From Propionibacteriaceae bacterium (GTDB taxonomy: Bacteria; Actinomycetota; Actinomycetes; Propionibacteriales; Propionibacteriaceae), in contig DAIEHO010000304.1 in the NCBI GenBank assembly GCA_027353565.1, forward strand, positions 1 through 5,817: a stretch of 5,817 nucleotides of DNA. Direction: 5' to 3'. The position numbers were made by a program, and so were the translations under genes. Positions within the stretch are counted from its first letter, which is position 1, and each line of letters begins with the position of its first letter. Positions 1-5,817 of the stretch are shown piece by piece. The notes under the pieces were generated by a model that was not told where the DNA came from, did not search any database, and saw nothing but the letters and a program-made list of their open reading frames with translations.

Positions 1-194
1 TCGACCTCATCTGGACCACGACTCAGGGCGGGCCTGGATTCTCTTCCGACGTGATCGCCTCAGTGATCTACAAGAACTACCAGGCAGGCTTCTACGGATT
101 GTCGACCGCGGGCAACGTGATCCTGTTCATCGTGGTGACCGCGATCATCTACCCGCTGTCTCGGTGGCTGAACAGAAGGGAGACCGTGCTGTGA
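1..194 (+). CDS. Carbohydrate ABC transporter permease, MalF-like (C-terminal fragment)
   Basis: Only the last 63 codons are inside the window (frame starts at base 3, TGA at 192-194); the 5' part is cut off by the window edge, so this is a partial view and not a broken gene. The fragment begins DLIWTTTQGGPG, continues through a YKNYQAGFYG segment, then has a hydrophobic stretch (NVILFIVVTAIIYPL) and ends with a basic tail (SRWLNRRE). This is the usual ending of the first integral membrane subunit of CUT1-type sugar importers (the MalF/UgpA/MsmF family): a periplasm-side loop followed by the last transmembrane helix. It would pair with the MalG-like subunit encoded immediately downstream to form the translocation pore. 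The conserved cytoplasmic EAA loop would be upstream and cannot be checked here. The substrate is not readable from this fragment; the rhamnosidase two genes down suggests rhamnose-containing sugars. The family call is firm, the substrate is inference. Confidence 0.88.
   Translation, partial: DLIWTTTQGGPGFSSDVIASVIYKNYQAGFYGLSTAGNVILFIVVTAIIYPLSRWLNRRETVL
174..194 (+). promoter_or_regulatory. Internal ribosome binding site and 4-base stop/start overlap
   Basis: AGAAGGGAG at 174-182 sits inside the end of the first permease gene, 8 bases before the GTG at 191-193. That GTG overlaps the TGA stop of the first permease (192-194) in the sequence GTGA. This spacing is ideal for a Shine-Dalgarno site. 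It decides the start of the second permease over the earlier in-frame GTG at 164 and the later ATG at 200. The overlap suggests translational coupling, which would keep the two pore subunits in balance. Confidence 0.75.
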
Positions 195-1027
195 TCAGCA
201 TGCGCAAGCCCACCCGATGGCTGATCGGCATCATCGGCATCATCGTCACGACCGTGTTCTTCATCGTGCCGTTCGCGTTCATCTTCACCATGGCGGCCAA
301 GGACCAGAACGACGCCAGCAAGCTCGCGTTCTCCTGGCCCACGCACTTCCAGCTCTGGGAGAACATCGTCACGGTGTTCCAGTCGCGTGACTACATGCTC
401 ATCATCGCGTTCATCAACTCGGCCATCCTGACCGTGGCCAGCGTCACGTTCATGGTGGTCTTCGGATCGATGATCGCGTACGTCCTCGACCGGAGGAAGT
501 CGAAGCTGAACCCACTGATCAACACACTCGTGCTCGCAGGCCTCATCATCCCGCCTGCCGTCGTGCCCACGATCTGGGTGATGCAGAGCCTGGGCATCTT
601 CAAGACCCTCCCGGGGCTGATCATGGTCGAAGTGGCCTTCGGGCTGGCGTTCACGGTGCTCACGATGCGCGCCTTCATCGCCAGCATCCCCCGCGAGATC
701 GACGAGGCGGCGATCGTGGACGGTGCCGGCCCGCTGCGCTTGTTCTTCCAGGTGGTCTTCCCGCTGCTGCGGTCGGTGATCGTCACGATCGTGGTCGTGC
801 AGTCGATCTTCGTGTTCAACGACTTCCAGAACCCCTTGTACTTCCTGCCGGGCAGCCAGAACGCGACCGTGCAGCTGACGCTGTTCAACTACATCAGCCA
901 GAGCCAGAGCTCGTTCAACCTTCTGTTCGCGAACATCCTCGTCATCACGATCCCCATGCTGATCATGTACATCGTCTTCAACCGCCAGATCGTCGCCGGG
1001 ATGACGTCCGGCGCCGTCAAGGGCTGA
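191..1027 (+). CDS. Carbohydrate ABC transporter permease, MalG-like
   Basis: This 278-residue protein is the second membrane subunit of a CUT1-type sugar importer. Six hydrophobic segments are visible at about residues 10-33, 70-99, 107-132, 140-164, 195-215 and 250-270. Between the fourth and fifth lies the EAA loop that docks on the ATPase: EAAIVDG at 172-178 followed by VVFPLL at 188-193, matching the family pattern EAA-x3-G-x9-I-x-LP with V for I and F for L. The length is normal for MalG-like subunits. The GTG start at 191 is chosen because it has a well-spaced AGAAGGGAG and overlaps the preceding stop; an in-frame GTG at 164 would overlap the upstream gene by 31 bases and has no better site. 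It is co-directional with the first permease and 45 bases from the GH78 gene, so all three are probably one transcript. Its substrate is inferred from that neighbour to be a rhamnoside or rhamnose-containing oligosaccharide; this is not shown by the permease itself. Confidence 0.94.
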   Translation: MISMRKPTRWLIGIIGIIVTTVFFIVPFAFIFTMAAKDQNDASKLAFSWPTHFQLWENIVTVFQSRDYMLIIAFINSAILTVASVTFMVVFGSMIAYVLDRRKSKLNPLINTLVLAGLIIPPAVVPTIWVMQSLGIFKTLPGLIMVEVAFGLAFTVLTMRAFIASIPREIDEAAIVDGAGPLRLFFQVVFPLLRSVIVTIVVVQSIFVFNDFQNPLYFLPGSQNATVQLTLFNYISQSQSSFNLLFANILVITIPMLIMYIVFNRQIVAGMTSGAVKG

Positions 1028-1060
1028 CGTTCCAGTCCGTCCACACCTCGCAGCACCCTG

Positions 1061-1070
1061 AAAGAGAGAG
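1061..1070 (+). promoter_or_regulatory. Ribosome binding site of the rhamnosidase gene
   Basis: AAAGAGAGAG at 1061-1070 is a purine run with GAGAG cores just before the ATG at 1073. It lies in the 45-base gap after the second permease. I see no convincing -10/-35 pair or terminator hairpin in that gap, so the gene is most likely read from the transporter transcript. Confidence 0.65.
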
Positions 1071-1072
1071 TC

Positions 1073-3868
1073 ATGCCCACCGTCGTTGGTTCCGTACGCC
1101 TTGAGTACCAGCCGGGTCCGAAGGTCCCCGTCCCCTCACCACGCGTCTCGTGGGTCACCGTCTCGGACGTTCCCGGGTGGCGCCAGACCGCTGCCGAACT
1201 CGCGTGGGACGACGGCGCGACGCGCACGTACGTCACGCTCGACGGTGACGCGTCGGTGCTGGTCGACTGGCCGTTCGCCGCCATCGCGCCCCGCCAGCGT
1301 GGGACTCTGACGGTACGGGTGCAGGGCCCTGACGGGTGGTCCGAGTGGAGCGAGGCGCACCCTGTGGTGGCGTCTTTCCTCGGAGAGGGCGAGTGGCGGG
1401 CGCCGTTCATCGGGCTGGCCGCTCCCTCCCGCTCTGCCCAGCCCGTCCTGCTGCGCACCCGGTTCGAGGTGGCCCCCGGGTTGGAGCGCGCGACACTGTA
1501 CGCAACCGCGCAGGGCGTCTACCAGGCGTTCCTGAACGGCTCGGAGGTCGACGACCAGATCCTCAAGCCCGGCTGGACGACGTACCAGTCGCGCCTGATC
1601 CACGAGACGACCGACGTCACGAGCCTGTTGGTGCCCGGCACGAACGCCCTCGGGGTGGCCCTCGCCGGCGGCTGGTACACAGAGATCTTCGGCTTCCGCG
1701 AGAACGCCCGTCCGTTCTACGGCGAGCAGCCGGCCTTCGCCGGACAGCTGTTGCTCGAGTACGGGGACGGCACGAGCAGCTGGGTCGCGACCGGCCCTGA
1801 CTGGTCCGCGTACGGTGACGGCCCCGTCGTCGAGTCGGGCATCTACCTGGGCGAGCGGTACGACGCGCGCAAGCTCCCTGCCGGGTGGAACGCACCGGCC
1901 TTCGTCGCCGACGGCTGGGCCTCGGCCGCGGTCCTCCCTGCGGGGCCCGTCCCCGGCGCGCGGACATCACCCGAGGTCCGCGTGACGCAGGTCCTCCCCG
2001 TCGTGGACGTGACCACGTCCCCGTCGGGCGCGACCCTGCTCGACTTCGGGCAGAACCTCGTCGGGCGCCTGCGCATCCGGGTGAGCGGCGCCGCCGGTGA
2101 CGTCGTCACGCTCCGCCATGCCGAGGTGCTCGAGCACGGCGAGCTGGGGGTGCGCCCGCTCCGCGCGGCCGAGGCCACCGACACGTACACCCTGGCGGGG
2201 ACCGGGGCGGAGGAGTGGGCGGCGACGACCACGTTCCACGGCTTCCGCTACGCGGAGGTCTCCGGCTGGCCCGGGGCCTTCAACCCCGACGACGTCACGG
2301 CCGAGGTGGTCGGCTCGGACATGGTGCGTACGGGCTGGTTCGACTGCTCCGACCCGATGGTGTCGCGCCTCCACGAGAACGTCGTCTGGGGCATGCGGGG
2401 GAACTTCCTCTACCTGCCGACCGACTGCCCGCAGCGCGACGAGCGCCTCGGCTGGACCGGTGACATCCAGGTCTTCAGCCCGACGGCGTCGTACCTGTTC
2501 GACTGCGACGGCTTCCTCGCGTCCTGGCTGGTCGACCTCGACCTCGAGCAGCGCGCCGGGGGCGGCGTCCCGTTCATCGTCCCGGACGTGCTGAGCTCGG
2601 CCAAGACGCCGGCCGCCGCGTGGGGCGACGTCGCCACGATCCTGCCGTGGAACCTGTACGAGCGGTTCGGCGACGTCGGCGTGCTGACGGCCCAGTACGA
2701 CTCGGCCAAGGCCTGGGTCGACCAGCTCCTGGCACTCGCCGGCGACCGGTACCTCTGGGAGGGAGGCTTCCAGTTCGGCGACTGGGTCGACCCGGACGCT
2801 CCGCCGGACCAGCCCGCCAAGGCGAAGTCCGACCCCGACCTGGTCGCCAGCGCCTACCTGTACCGTTCGACCGAGACGGTGTCCCGCCACGCCCTCGTCC
2901 TGGGCCGTACGGAGGAGGCCGCGCACTACGCGGCCATCGCCGAGAAGGTACGGCAGGCGTGGCTGGCCGAGTACGTGACGGCTGCCGGACGGATCCTGTC
3001 CGACGCGCAGACGTCGTACGCGCTGGCCATCGCGTTCGGCATCGCCACCGGCGAGCTGCGCCAGGCCATGGGCAGGCGGCTCGCCTGGCTGGTGCGCCGT
3101 GACGGCTACCGCATCGGCACCGGCTTCGTCGGTACGCCGATCATCGCGGACGCACTCTCGAGCACCGGCCACATCCGCCAGGCCGGACGGATGCTCCAGC
3201 AGACAGAGTGCCCGTCGTGGCTCTACCCGATCACCATGGGTGCCACGACGATCTGGGAGCGCTGGGACTCGATGCTCGAGGACGGCTCCATCAACCCCGG
3301 CGAGATGACCAGCTTCAACCACTACGCCCTGGGTGCGATCGCCGACTGGCTGCACCGGGTCGTCGCCGGGCTGGCCCCCGCCGAGCCCGGGTACAAGCGG
3401 CTAGAGATCGCCCCGCAGTTCCTGCCGGGCCTCGACTGGGCCAGCGCGAGGCACGAGACGCCGTACGGGACGGCCGAGGTGGGATGGCGCCGTAGCGGTG
3501 GCCAGGTCGTGGTCACGGCCTCGGTGCCGGCCAACAGCTCCGCGGTCGTGAGGTTCGCCGGCGAGGAGCCGTTCACCGTCACAGCGGGAACCTTCGAGTG
3601 GACGGTCTCGGACACGACGGGCACCGCCGTCCCGGGACCGATCACGACGGACTCGACGTTGGCCTCGATCATGGACGACCCCCAGGCGTACGAAGCGGTG
3701 ATGAGCGCCTTCCGGAGCGTCAGCCCCGGACTGGCCACGGAGTTCTCCAAGCGGACCGCGTGGCTGCCGAACGAGCCGCTCATCGGCGGCTTCACCCTCA
3801 TCACCCCGGCCGTGAAGGCGGCGATCGAGAGCGGACTGTCGTCGCTCAACGCGTCGCGGGGGCACTGA
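1073..3868 (+). CDS. Alpha-L-rhamnosidase, glycoside hydrolase family 78
   Basis: A 931-residue inverting glycosidase that releases terminal alpha-L-rhamnose from glycosides or oligosaccharides. Apparent domain order: an N-terminal Ig/Fn3-like segment (about 1-105, ending near WSEWSEAHP), a rhamnosidase N domain (about 120-290, with LLRTRFEV and a YQAFLNG strand), a beta-sandwich (about 300-410, with DFGQN at 324-328), the catalytic (alpha/alpha)6 barrel (about 418-755), a C-terminal beta domain (about 762-845), and an extra tail (about 858-931). The catalytic motif DCPQRDERLGWTGD spans 451-464; by comparison with Streptomyces avermitilis Rha78A, recalled from memory, Asp451, Glu457 (general acid), Trp461 and Asp464 match Asp630, Glu636, Trp640 and Asp643. 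Glu729 (in TTIWERW) and His750 (in SFNHYALG) match Glu895, the proposed base, and His916, with identical spacing. Trp517 and Trp571 probably line the sugar pocket. The active site therefore looks intact. There is no signal peptide or membrane segment, so the enzyme should be cytoplasmic, which fits an importer encoded just upstream. The natural substrate (plant flavonoid rhamnoside, pectin fragment or other) is unknown. Confidence 0.96.
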   Translation: MPTVVGSVRLEYQPGPKVPVPSPRVSWVTVSDVPGWRQTAAELAWDDGATRTYVTLDGDASVLVDWPFAAIAPRQRGTLTVRVQGPDGWSEWSEAHPVVASFLGEGEWRAPFIGLAAPSRSAQPVLLRTRFEVAPGLERATLYATAQGVYQAFLNGSEVDDQILKPGWTTYQSRLIHETTDVTSLLVPGTNALGVALAGGWYTEIFGFRENARPFYGEQPAFAGQLLLEYGDGTSSWVATGPDWSAYGDGPVVESGIYLGERYDARKLPAGWNAPAFVADGWASAAVLPAGPVPGARTSPEVRVTQVLPVVDVTTSPSGATLLDFGQNLVGRLRIRVSGAAGDVVTLRHAEVLEHGELGVRPLRAAEATDTYTLAGTGAEEWAATTTFHGFRYAEVSGWPGAFNPDDVTAEVVGSDMVRTGWFDCSDPMVSRLHENVVWGMRGNFLYLPTDCPQRDERLGWTGDIQVFSPTASYLFDCDGFLASWLVDLDLEQRAGGGVPFIVPDVLSSAKTPAAAWGDVATILPWNLYERFGDVGVLTAQYDSAKAWVDQLLALAGDRYLWEGGFQFGDWVDPDAPPDQPAKAKSDPDLVASAYLYRSTETVSRHALVLGRTEEAAHYAAIAEKVRQAWLAEYVTAAGRILSDAQTSYALAIAFGIATGELRQAMGRRLAWLVRRDGYRIGTGFVGTPIIADALSSTGHIRQAGRMLQQTECPSWLYPITMGATTIWERWDSMLEDGSINPGEMTSFNHYALGAIADWLHRVVAGLAPAEPGYKRLEIAPQFLPGLDWASARHETPYGTAEVGWRRSGGQVVVTASVPANSSAVVRFAGEEPFTVTAGTFEWTVSDTTGTAVPGPITTDSTLASIMDDPQAYEAVMSAFRSVSPGLATEFSKRTAWLPNEPLIGGFTLITPAVKAAIESGLSSLNASRGH

Positions 3869-3891
3869 CCTCTGCTGGGTGCGCGTACCCT
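3865..3891 (+). promoter_or_regulatory. Possible promoter of the tRNA-dihydrouridine synthase gene
   Basis: TACCCT at 3886-3891 fits the TANNNT -10 pattern of actinobacterial housekeeping promoters. CTGACC at 3865-3870 resembles TTGACA but overlaps the stop codon of the rhamnosidase and leaves a spacer of only 15 bases, so the -35 part is weak. Transcription would begin near 3898, giving a leader of about 16 bases that just contains the AGGAGG. The same TACCCT hexamer precedes the next gene. No terminator separates this site from the rhamnosidase, so some read-through is also possible. Confidence 0.4.
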
Positions 3892-3902
3892 GTACCGGCG
3901 AC

Positions 3903-3908
3903 AGGAGG
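3903..3908 (+). promoter_or_regulatory. Strong ribosome binding site of the dus gene
   Basis: A perfect AGGAGG lies 5 bases before the ATG at 3914. It is the best Shine-Dalgarno match in the window and fixes the start of the dihydrouridine synthase. Confidence 0.85.
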
Positions 3909-3913
3909 CCGGT

Positions 3914-5077
3914 ATGGGCTTGCGGATCGGGACCATCGAGGTTCCGGTACCTGTCGTGCTCGCACCCATGGCCGGGATCACCAACCCGGCGTACCGCCGG
4001 CTGTGCCGGGAGCAGGCCGAGAAGGGCGCGCCGGGCATCCAGCCCGCCGGACTGTTCGTCTGCGAGATGATCACCAGCCGGGGCATCGTTGAGCGCATCC
4101 CCAAGACGTTCGAGATGCTCCGGTTCGACGATGCCGACCCCGTGAAGTCCGTTCAGCTGTACGGGGTGGACCCGGTCGTCATCGCGAAGGCGACGGCGAT
4201 CCTCTGCGGTGACCTGGGGATCGACCACGTCGACCTCAACTTCGGCTGCCCCGTGCCCAAGGTGACGCGTCGGGGCGGCGGGGGAGTGCTGCCCTGGAAG
4301 CGTGACCGACTCGAGGCGATCCTCCGTGCCGCGGTGAAGGCCGCGGAGCCCTACGGTGTCCCGGTCACGATGAAGACGCGCAAGGGCATCGACGACGACC
4401 ACCTCACCTTCCTCGATGCCGGGCGCATCGCCGAGCAGAGCGGGGTCGCAGCGATCGCGCTGCACGGACGAACGGTCGCGCAGGCGTACGGGGGCGACGC
4501 GGACTGGGAGGCGATCGCCCAGCTGGTCGACGCGGTGAGCATCCCCGTGCTCGGCAACGGTGACGTGTGGGAGGCCGCAGACGCGGCCCGGATGATGGCG
4601 GAGACCGGCTGTGCCGGTGTCGTCGTCGGGCGCGGCTGCCTCGGGCGGCCCTGGCTGTTCCACGACCTCGCTGCACGGCTGCGGGACGGTGGCTCGGAGG
4701 AGGCGCCGGTGCTGCCCACGCTCGGCGAGGTAGCGGCCATGGTGCGCCGACACGGCGAGCTGCTCGCCGAGAGCCACGGAGAGCGCTATGGGCTGACCGA
4801 CCTCCGCAAGCACATGGCGTGGTACTTCAAGGGTTTCGGGCTCGGTGGTGAGCTGCGGCATGCTCTCGGCATGGTGTCGTCGTTCGCCGAGCTCGACGAG
4901 CTGTTCGGCAGGCTCGAGTGGTCGACTCCCTTCCCGGTCCACGAGGTGGGCACCCCACGCGGTCGGCAGGGGACGCCCCGCGACCGGGTCACGGTCCCGT
5001 ACGGCTGGCTGGACTCGACGTTCCTCGACGCCTCGGCAGACCTCTCCGACGCGGAGTCGGACGTCTCCGGCGGCTGA
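3914..5077 (+). CDS. dus: tRNA-dihydrouridine synthase (Dus family, DusB-like)
   Basis: This 387-residue FMN enzyme reduces specific uridines in the tRNA D-loop to dihydrouridine using NADPH; it acts in the cytoplasm. The TIM-barrel motifs appear in order: APMAGITN at 17-24 (FMN phosphate/isoalloxazine side), VQLYG at 80-84, NFGCPVPKV with the catalytic Cys112, TMKTRKG with Lys154, HGRT at 184-187, NGD at 215-217, and GRGCLGRPW at 239-247. The conserved RKHMAWYFKGF segment follows near residue 297 and belongs to the C-terminal helical domain that contacts tRNA. After it comes a tail of roughly 45 residues (PRGRQGTPRD, then PYGWLDS and an acidic end) of the sort I associate with actinobacterial members; this tail makes the protein longer than the usual 320-350 residues of DusB. 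The ATG is fixed by AGGAGG. The family is clear; which tRNA positions it modifies cannot be told from sequence here. It is a housekeeping gene with no evident link to the sugar operon upstream. Confidence 0.95.
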   Translation: MGLRIGTIEVPVPVVLAPMAGITNPAYRRLCREQAEKGAPGIQPAGLFVCEMITSRGIVERIPKTFEMLRFDDADPVKSVQLYGVDPVVIAKATAILCGDLGIDHVDLNFGCPVPKVTRRGGGGVLPWKRDRLEAILRAAVKAAEPYGVPVTMKTRKGIDDDHLTFLDAGRIAEQSGVAAIALHGRTVAQAYGGDADWEAIAQLVDAVSIPVLGNGDVWEAADAARMMAETGCAGVVVGRGCLGRPWLFHDLAARLRDGGSEEAPVLPTLGEVAAMVRRHGELLAESHGERYGLTDLRKHMAWYFKGFGLGGELRHALGMVSSFAELDELFGRLEWSTPFPVHEVGTPRGRQGTPRDRVTVPYGWLDSTFLDASADLSDAESDVSGG

Positions 5078-5111
5078 GGCCGGCCCGTTCGGGTAGGTCT
5101 CTCTCATCCAC

Positions 5112-5147
5112 CCGACGTCCCCACCCCCCACTGTCTACCCTGGGGGG
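5112..5147 (+). promoter_or_regulatory. Candidate promoter for a leaderless SIMPL-domain mRNA
   Basis: TACCCT at 5136-5141 fits a TANNNT -10 box and is separated from the ATG at 5148 by only six G residues. CCGACG at 5112-5117, which keeps the GAC core of TTGACA, lies 18 bases upstream of it. Transcription normally starts about 6-8 bases after the -10 box, so the first transcribed base would be at or next to the A of the ATG. There is no correctly spaced Shine-Dalgarno sequence. This arrangement is common for leaderless genes in actinobacteria. The start site itself is inferred. Confidence 0.5.
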
Positions 5148-5780
5148 ATGGGGGAGCTGCGGATAACCGTCGACCATGCGGTGCGCATCGACGCCGTCGA
5201 CGCGCGCGTGCACATCACGGTCAAGGCCCAGTCGTCCCTCGCAGCCACAGCGGCGGCCACGAAGGTCGCCGAGGTCCGTGCGCTCGTGGAGTCCCTTGTC
5301 GCCATGGGGGTTGTCGAGGACTCGATCGACGTGACCGGTGTGCGGATCTCGACCGGACAAGGCAAGATCCTGGCTTCCCAGGAGGTGCGGATCACACTGG
5401 AGATCCCTGCCACCCGCGACCAGCTCCCCGGGGTGCTCGGCCTGCTGGCAGCCCGTCACGGGCTGACTGTGGACCAGGTCGAGTGGACGTACGACCAGTT
5501 CGAGGCGAGCATCCCCGTGACGGCTGAGGCCATGCGGATGGCCCGTCGGAAAGCCGATGCGGTCGCGGCGGCAGCGGGCCTCCGGGTCGTCGGGATCACC
5601 ACCGCCAGCGACACCTGGAGCCTGCCGACCCCCCGGGCCGAGATGGCGTCCTTCGCGGCCGACACGCGGATGCGTGCCGGAGCTGCCCCGCTCGACATGG
5701 GGCTGACGATGAGCTCCAGCACGACGCTGTCGGTGCGGCTGACCGTGGACTTCACAGTTGCGGCGGCCGATGCTGACTGA
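5148..5780 (+). CDS. SIMPL (DUF541) domain-containing protein, cytoplasmic
   Basis: A 210-residue protein that I assign to the SIMPL/DUF541 family (E. coli YggE-like). Supporting features are the order and spacing of parts: an N-terminal strand (VDARVHITVKAQ, about 19-30), an alanine-rich helix leading to VRALVESLVAMGV, a short DSIDVTGVRIST strand, a QEVRITLEIP strand near residue 83, then the typical second half with the motif AEAMRMARRKADAVAAAAGL (about 126-145) followed by a VVGI strand, and a final strand TLSVRLTVDFTV. The biochemical role of the family is poorly known; members have been linked to stress tolerance and interaction with a mouse IRAK-like kinase, neither of which can be assumed here. 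Unlike YggE, there is no signal peptide: the domain starts almost at once after the Met, so it should be cytoplasmic. The ATG is chosen from its position right after the -10 box. It may be monocistronic; 70 bases separate it from dus. Confidence 0.8.
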   Translation: MGELRITVDHAVRIDAVDARVHITVKAQSSLAATAAATKVAEVRALVESLVAMGVVEDSIDVTGVRISTGQGKILASQEVRITLEIPATRDQLPGVLGLLAARHGLTVDQVEWTYDQFEASIPVTAEAMRMARRKADAVAAAAGLRVVGITTASDTWSLPTPRAEMASFAADTRMRAGAAPLDMGLTMSSSTTLSVRLTVDFTVAAADAD

Positions 5781-5817
5781 CTCCCCGCCCGGTCGTCCTG
5801 CCTGGTGCGAGTCGTCA

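Noticed and set aside
164..190. Earlier in-frame GTG start (164) for the second permease
   Set aside because: It would add a nine-residue polar piece and overlap the upstream gene by 31 bases; the GTG at 191 has an ideally spaced AGAAGGGAG and the usual 4-base overlap.
1028..1072. Promoter or operator between the second permease and the rhamnosidase
   Set aside because: No paired -10/-35 elements and no palindrome resembling a regulator site is visible; only the ribosome binding site is supported.
1967..3355. Open frame of 462 codons on the minus strand opposite the rhamnosidase
   Set aside because: It is a shadow of the GH78 gene caused by G/C-rich third positions; it has no recognisable domain and low-complexity composition.
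5084..5093. CCCGTTCGGG hairpin after dus as a possible terminator
   Set aside because: The stem is only 3-4 base pairs with no T-run behind it, too weak for an intrinsic terminator.
3401..5131. Long open frame of 576 codons on the minus strand opposite the end of the rhamnosidase and dus
   Set aside because: It covers two well-recognised genes on the + strand; its translation is Arg/Gly/Val-rich without recognisable motifs, as expected for an antisense frame in high-GC DNA.
5781..5817. Last 37 bases, possibly the edge of another gene
   Set aside because: Too short to judge; no start codon with a ribosome binding site, hairpin or coding signal can be supported.

Overview
The window looks like chromosomal DNA of a high-GC Gram-positive bacterium (Actinomycetota). 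The reasons are strong G/C bias at third codon positions, GTG as well as ATG starts, GAGAG/AGGAGG-type ribosome binding sites, TANNNT-type -10 boxes placed very close to start codons, and protein families with an actinobacterial flavour (the Dus protein with a GRGCLGRPW motif and a C-terminal extension). A member of the Micrococcales is plausible, but that is only an impression. All five genes lie on the + strand and are densely packed; no gap exceeds 70 bases.

Bases 1-3868 are the downstream part of a carbohydrate-use operon: the 3' end of a first sugar ABC-transporter permease (MalF-like), a complete second permease (MalG-like) that overlaps it by 4 bases, and, 45 bases later, a full-length GH78 alpha-L-rhamnosidase of 931 residues. 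The rhamnosidase has no signal peptide, so the likely scheme is that rhamnose-containing oligosaccharides or glycosides are imported by the two-permease transporter and trimmed in the cytoplasm. The solute-binding protein and any regulator would lie upstream of the window; no ATPase gene is seen, and such systems often share one encoded elsewhere.

Bases 3869-5780 carry genes unrelated to sugar use: a tRNA-dihydrouridine synthase (Dus family, catalytic Cys present) and a small SIMPL/DUF541-domain protein with no export signal. Each is preceded by a TACCCT hexamer that fits an actinobacterial -10 box. For the Dus gene it would give a very short leader with a strong AGGAGG; for the SIMPL gene it lies only six bases before the ATG, which predicts a leaderless mRNA.

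I found no RNA genes, mobile elements, CRISPR arrays or convincing intrinsic terminators. The window is mostly conventional. The points most worth a second look are the extra C-terminal segment of the rhamnosidase, the leaderless promoter, and the cytoplasmic SIMPL protein. I do not see a clearly novel system.
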